Positions 61,001 through 64,000 of a DNA stretch of 64,000 bases are shown here, one piece after another. The number at the start of each line of letters is the position of its first letter. The first letter of the stretch is position 1. Under the pieces are notes generated by a model. It was given only the letters and a program-made list of their open reading frames with translations. It did no database searches and was not told the origin of the DNA. Source of the stretch: Calendula officinalis (taxonomy: Eukaryota; Streptophyta; Magnoliopsida; Asterales; Asteraceae). The DNA lies in assembly GCA_963853835.1 (NCBI GenBank), contig OY970823.1, positions 68,106,779 through 68,170,778 on the forward strand. The letters are read 5' to 3'. Both the position numbers and the translations under genes were made by a program.

Positions 61001-64000
61001 TTTCAACACCTAAATTGTCCACATCAGTCGATTGTGAGGTATCTACACCTAAATCGACAAAATCAGTCTATCGCGTGGTATCTACACCAAAATCGACAAA
61101 ATCAGTCTATCGCGTGGTATCTACACCTAAATTGACAAAATCAGTCTATCGAGTTGTGTCTACAACTAAATCATCAAAATCCATTTCTATGACTTCGTCT
61201 CCAAAATCATCCAAATTTATTAAATATAAATGGATTCAAAATGAACAATCAAACTGGATTTTAATTTCTCCGGAGAAATCCCTAAAATGGTCTATCAAAT
61301 TAACAAACAATGAACTACCTCCTTGCAGTTCTACAGTTCTCTAAATACATTCTTTCTTAAAATTCTTCAGAAGACATATATTACTAATCGATTCGGACCC
61401 ATAATTGATTGGGTACCACATTTTTATTTGTCTTCTGTAGAATATTTGGTATCTTGATTTTGGTTGTTCCCGACACATGACCGGAAACAAGTAATTATTA
61501 ACAAATTTTAGAGACAAATATTTGGGAACTGTCGGTTTGGAAATGACCATTTAGCTGCTATAATGGGTATTGGAGACATAATTCGTAAAAATTTAATCAT
61601 CTAGAATATGACCTATGTTGAAGATCTTGCTCATAATCTTTTTAGTATTGGTCAATTATGTGATAAAACATTGGAAGTTAATTTTCGTACAAAGAAATGT
61701 GATGTTCGCACATATGAAGGTGAAGAACTTCTGACCGGAACTCGTGAGACGAATCTATTTACAATTAATTTGGACGATGTGACCCCACTTGACGAAGTGT
61801 GTTTAATGTCAACGGCGTCTTCAAATGAATCGTGGTTATGGCACCGTCGTCTTTCTAATCTTAATTTCAAATCAATTAACAAATTGGTTAAAAGTGGTCA
61901 TGTCGCTGGTCTTCCAGATGTTAAATTTGCTAAAGATCATCTCTGTTCGTCTTGCGAAATGGGCAAAATGACAAAGAAACATCGTAAATCCAAACCAGTT
62001 CCAAGTACTTCAAAACCGCTTGAATTACTTCATATGGATTTATGTGTCCCAATGAGCGTTCAAACCATGGCTGGTAAATGCTATGTGTTGGTTATTGTTG
62101 ATGATTATTCACGTTATACATGAGTCTATTTCTTACGAACAAAAGATGAAGCTGCTGAGAACATCATTGCCTTCATCAAGAAAACCCAAACAAACTTGGA
62201 ACTCAAAGTTCATACCATTCGTACTGACAATGGGACTGAATTTGTAAATCAAACTTTAGATTCTTTACTTGAATCAGTTGGTATTTCTTATCAATTTTCC
62301 GCTGCCCGAACACCTCAACAAAATGGGGTCGTTGAACGACGAAATCGCACTTTAGTTGAAGCTGCTCGTACCATGCTTTCATTTTCGAAACTCCCATTAT
62401 CTCTTTGGGCTGAAGCTATTAGTACAGCATGTTTCACTCAAAATTGTTCAATCATCAACAAAACCTACAACAAAACTCCATATGAACTCATTAATAACCG
62501 GATTCCAAATGTCAAATTTTTCCATATTTTTGGGAGTCGTTGTTTTATTCTGAACGACAAAGACAAATTAAATAAATTTGAAGCTAAAGCTAATGAAGGA
62601 GTTTTTGTCGGATATTCACGAGAATCTGCATCATTCAGAGTATATAATCGGTCGAAACGGACGGTTAGAGAAAGTGTCAATGTTAACTTTGATGAAACTT
62701 TTCCAATAGATTCGTTAACTACAAATGTAGAAATTCCTCCACCTTCGTCATCGCCTTCCACATCTCAGAAAGATTTAGATGTCTTATTTGAAAATTTTTA
62801 TGATGATTATCATAACATTAGACATACTTTACTTGAGGAGGCTGGCGTTCCATTCCCATCCGTAGCCGATGTTCAATCTATTAATGTGCCTGAAGTACAA
62901 AATTCAAGTTCAACTGCTTCTCCATCTCCTACTTCTGCTGCACCAACTAATAATTTTTCTCCTTCACATTCAGTTTCATCTTTGGATACTCAATCTTCAC
63001 CGGAAGATTCCCCAGAAACTCAATCTTCACCGGATGATTCCCCAGAAACTCAATCTTCACCGGAAGATTCCCCACCTTTGCAACCTCAATCACCTCTGGG
63101 TGATTCCTCACTTTCTGGAAATGCTGCGAATCCTTTAGATTTATCTTTAGTTCCAGCACAAACTCCACCTTCTGGTCAAGCTGCTACTTCTTTAGAGTTA
63201 CCTTTAGTACCAGTACAACCTCCACCATTGGTGATTGATTTCTCTAAATTCAACGTTAAACGAGTAGATCCTCCAGCATCTACATCAACTGTTCAAACTG
63301 CACTAATCACTCATCCTGAATTCACTGACAACTCAAATATAATTCCAGGTCAACTTCCACTTCCTCATTCCCTTAAATGGACAAGAGAACATCTTTTGCA
63401 TCAAATAATCGGTGATCCCGATTCTTCTGTTCAAACCCGAAGAGCTACTGCTGACGAATGTCAATATTCTTCTTTTCTAAGCTCTATTGAACCTAAGAAA
63501 GTCAGTGAAGCTCTCTTAGAACCAGACTGGATCCTTACTATGCAAGAAGAAATCAATCAATTTGAACATTTAAAAGTCTGGCTTCTGGTTCCGAAACCAC
63601 TTGGGAAATCTGTTATTGGTACAAAGTGGATTTTCAAAAATAAAAATGATGAAAATGGGATAGTAATTCGTAATAAAGCACAACTTGTTGCAAAAGGATA
63701 TGCACAATAGGAGGTATTGATTTTGAAGAAACATTTGCTCATGTTGCCCGAATAGAAGCCATTCGAATATTTTTAGCATATGCAGCACATAAGAATTTCA
63801 CAATTTATCAAATGGATGTCAAAACTGCATTTTAAATGGTATTCTAAATGAAGAAGTGTTCATTCATCAACCCGAAGGTTTTGCAGATCCAAATTTTCCT
63901 AACCATGTGTATATTCTCGACAAAGCTTTGTATGGCTTGAAACAAGCTCCTCGAGTGTGGTATGATGTGCTCTCTAAATTCTTAGTTGATTCTGATTTTT
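58018..64000 (+). pseudogene. Copia gag-pol polyprotein, multiply broken, with an extended spacer
   Basis: Gag begins at 58018 (MTSKDALSIGSDLKPPVLYRG) and carries the copia-type gag domain (about residues 15-240). A TAA interrupts at 58891-58893, and the same frame resumes to the CCHC knuckle CYNCGIAGHYSRDC (about 333). About 800 residues of Gln/Asn/Lys/Glu-rich, coiled-coil-like sequence follow, then Ser/Lys-rich repeats, to a TAA at 61342. A protease relic (YLDFGCSRHMTG) lies at about 61450. From 61608 another frame carries the GAG-pre-integrase motif (LWHRRLSNLNF) and integrase start. TGA at 62121 sits where Trp is expected. Integrase continues from 62196 (RTDNGTEFVN, QQNGVVERRNRTL), then a Ser/Pro-rich linker, then reverse transcriptase (GTKWIFKNKNDENG). 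A TAG and frameshift occur near 63708, and another break near 63834. Confidence 0.88.

Larger units (their letters stand above)
56231..64000 (+). mobile_element. Ty1/copia retrotransposon, degenerate, running off the window
   Basis: A 270-bp 5' LTR (TGTTAGGACC...TCTCTCA) is followed by the primer-binding site TTGGCATCAGAGC and a 1.5-kb leader. A gag-pol region then follows in copia order (integrase before reverse transcriptase), broken by several stops and frameshifts. The 3' LTR lies beyond 64000, so LTR age and the target duplication cannot be read. Confidence 0.88.

Overview
The window is plant nuclear DNA, eudicot in character. The evidence is spliced genes with GT-AG introns, a plastid-targeted shikimate enzyme, an Aux/IAA repressor, a nuclear-type tRNA-Lys, chromodomain-bearing Ty3/gypsy and Ty1/copia retrotransposons, and a very high load of small DNA transposons. 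The element mix would suit an Asteraceae genome, but that is an impression and not shown by the sequence alone.

Four host protein genes are supported. They are an RNA polymerase IV/V subunit-7-like gene (coding part 1855-2316, +) with an in-frame stop just upstream of the usable start; an intronless PRA1-family membrane protein gene (2763-3308, -) lying tail to tail with it; an eight-exon plastid 3-dehydroquinate synthase gene (DHQS, 6623-9023, +); and a five-exon Aux/IAA gene of the IAA7/14/16/17 type (35090-36897, -). One tRNA-Lys(UUU) lies at 54226-54298 (-).

A second DHQS copy, a broken pseudogene keeping exons 3-8, lies at about 27950-31237. Between the two copies is a nested retrotransposon complex. 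Element B (12252-27949) is a Ty3/gypsy element with an open gag and a decayed pol. Inside its 5' LTR sits element A (12977-21143), a nearly intact chromovirus with 1658-bp LTRs, a 5-bp target duplication (TGATA) and one frameshift. The 3' LTR of B preserves the empty site for A. The left end of B and exons 1-2 of the second DHQS copy are missing, which points to a deletion that fused B to a PIF/Harbinger-type MITE at 11812-12251.

The rest is mostly repeats: Stowaway-like MITEs (at least eight), PIF/Harbinger-like elements (one 1.84-kb copy with a broken SANT/Myb-like ORF1 and two deletion derivatives), hAT-like elements with 8-bp duplications, a MULE-like MITE with a 9-bp duplication, tRNA-derived SINE-like pieces, two 5'-truncated LINE pieces, and elements embedded in long TA microsatellites. 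A degenerate Ty1/copia element begins at 56231 and runs off the right edge. It has a short 270-bp LTR, a repeat-rich leader and an unusually long coiled-coil stretch between the gag zinc knuckle and the protease.

I did not find a clear new biological system. The observations I rate highest are the trans-mobilised gag-only element B with its nesting chronology, the MITE set in the DHQS 5' region, the early stop in the Pol IV/V subunit gene, and the extended copia polyprotein.
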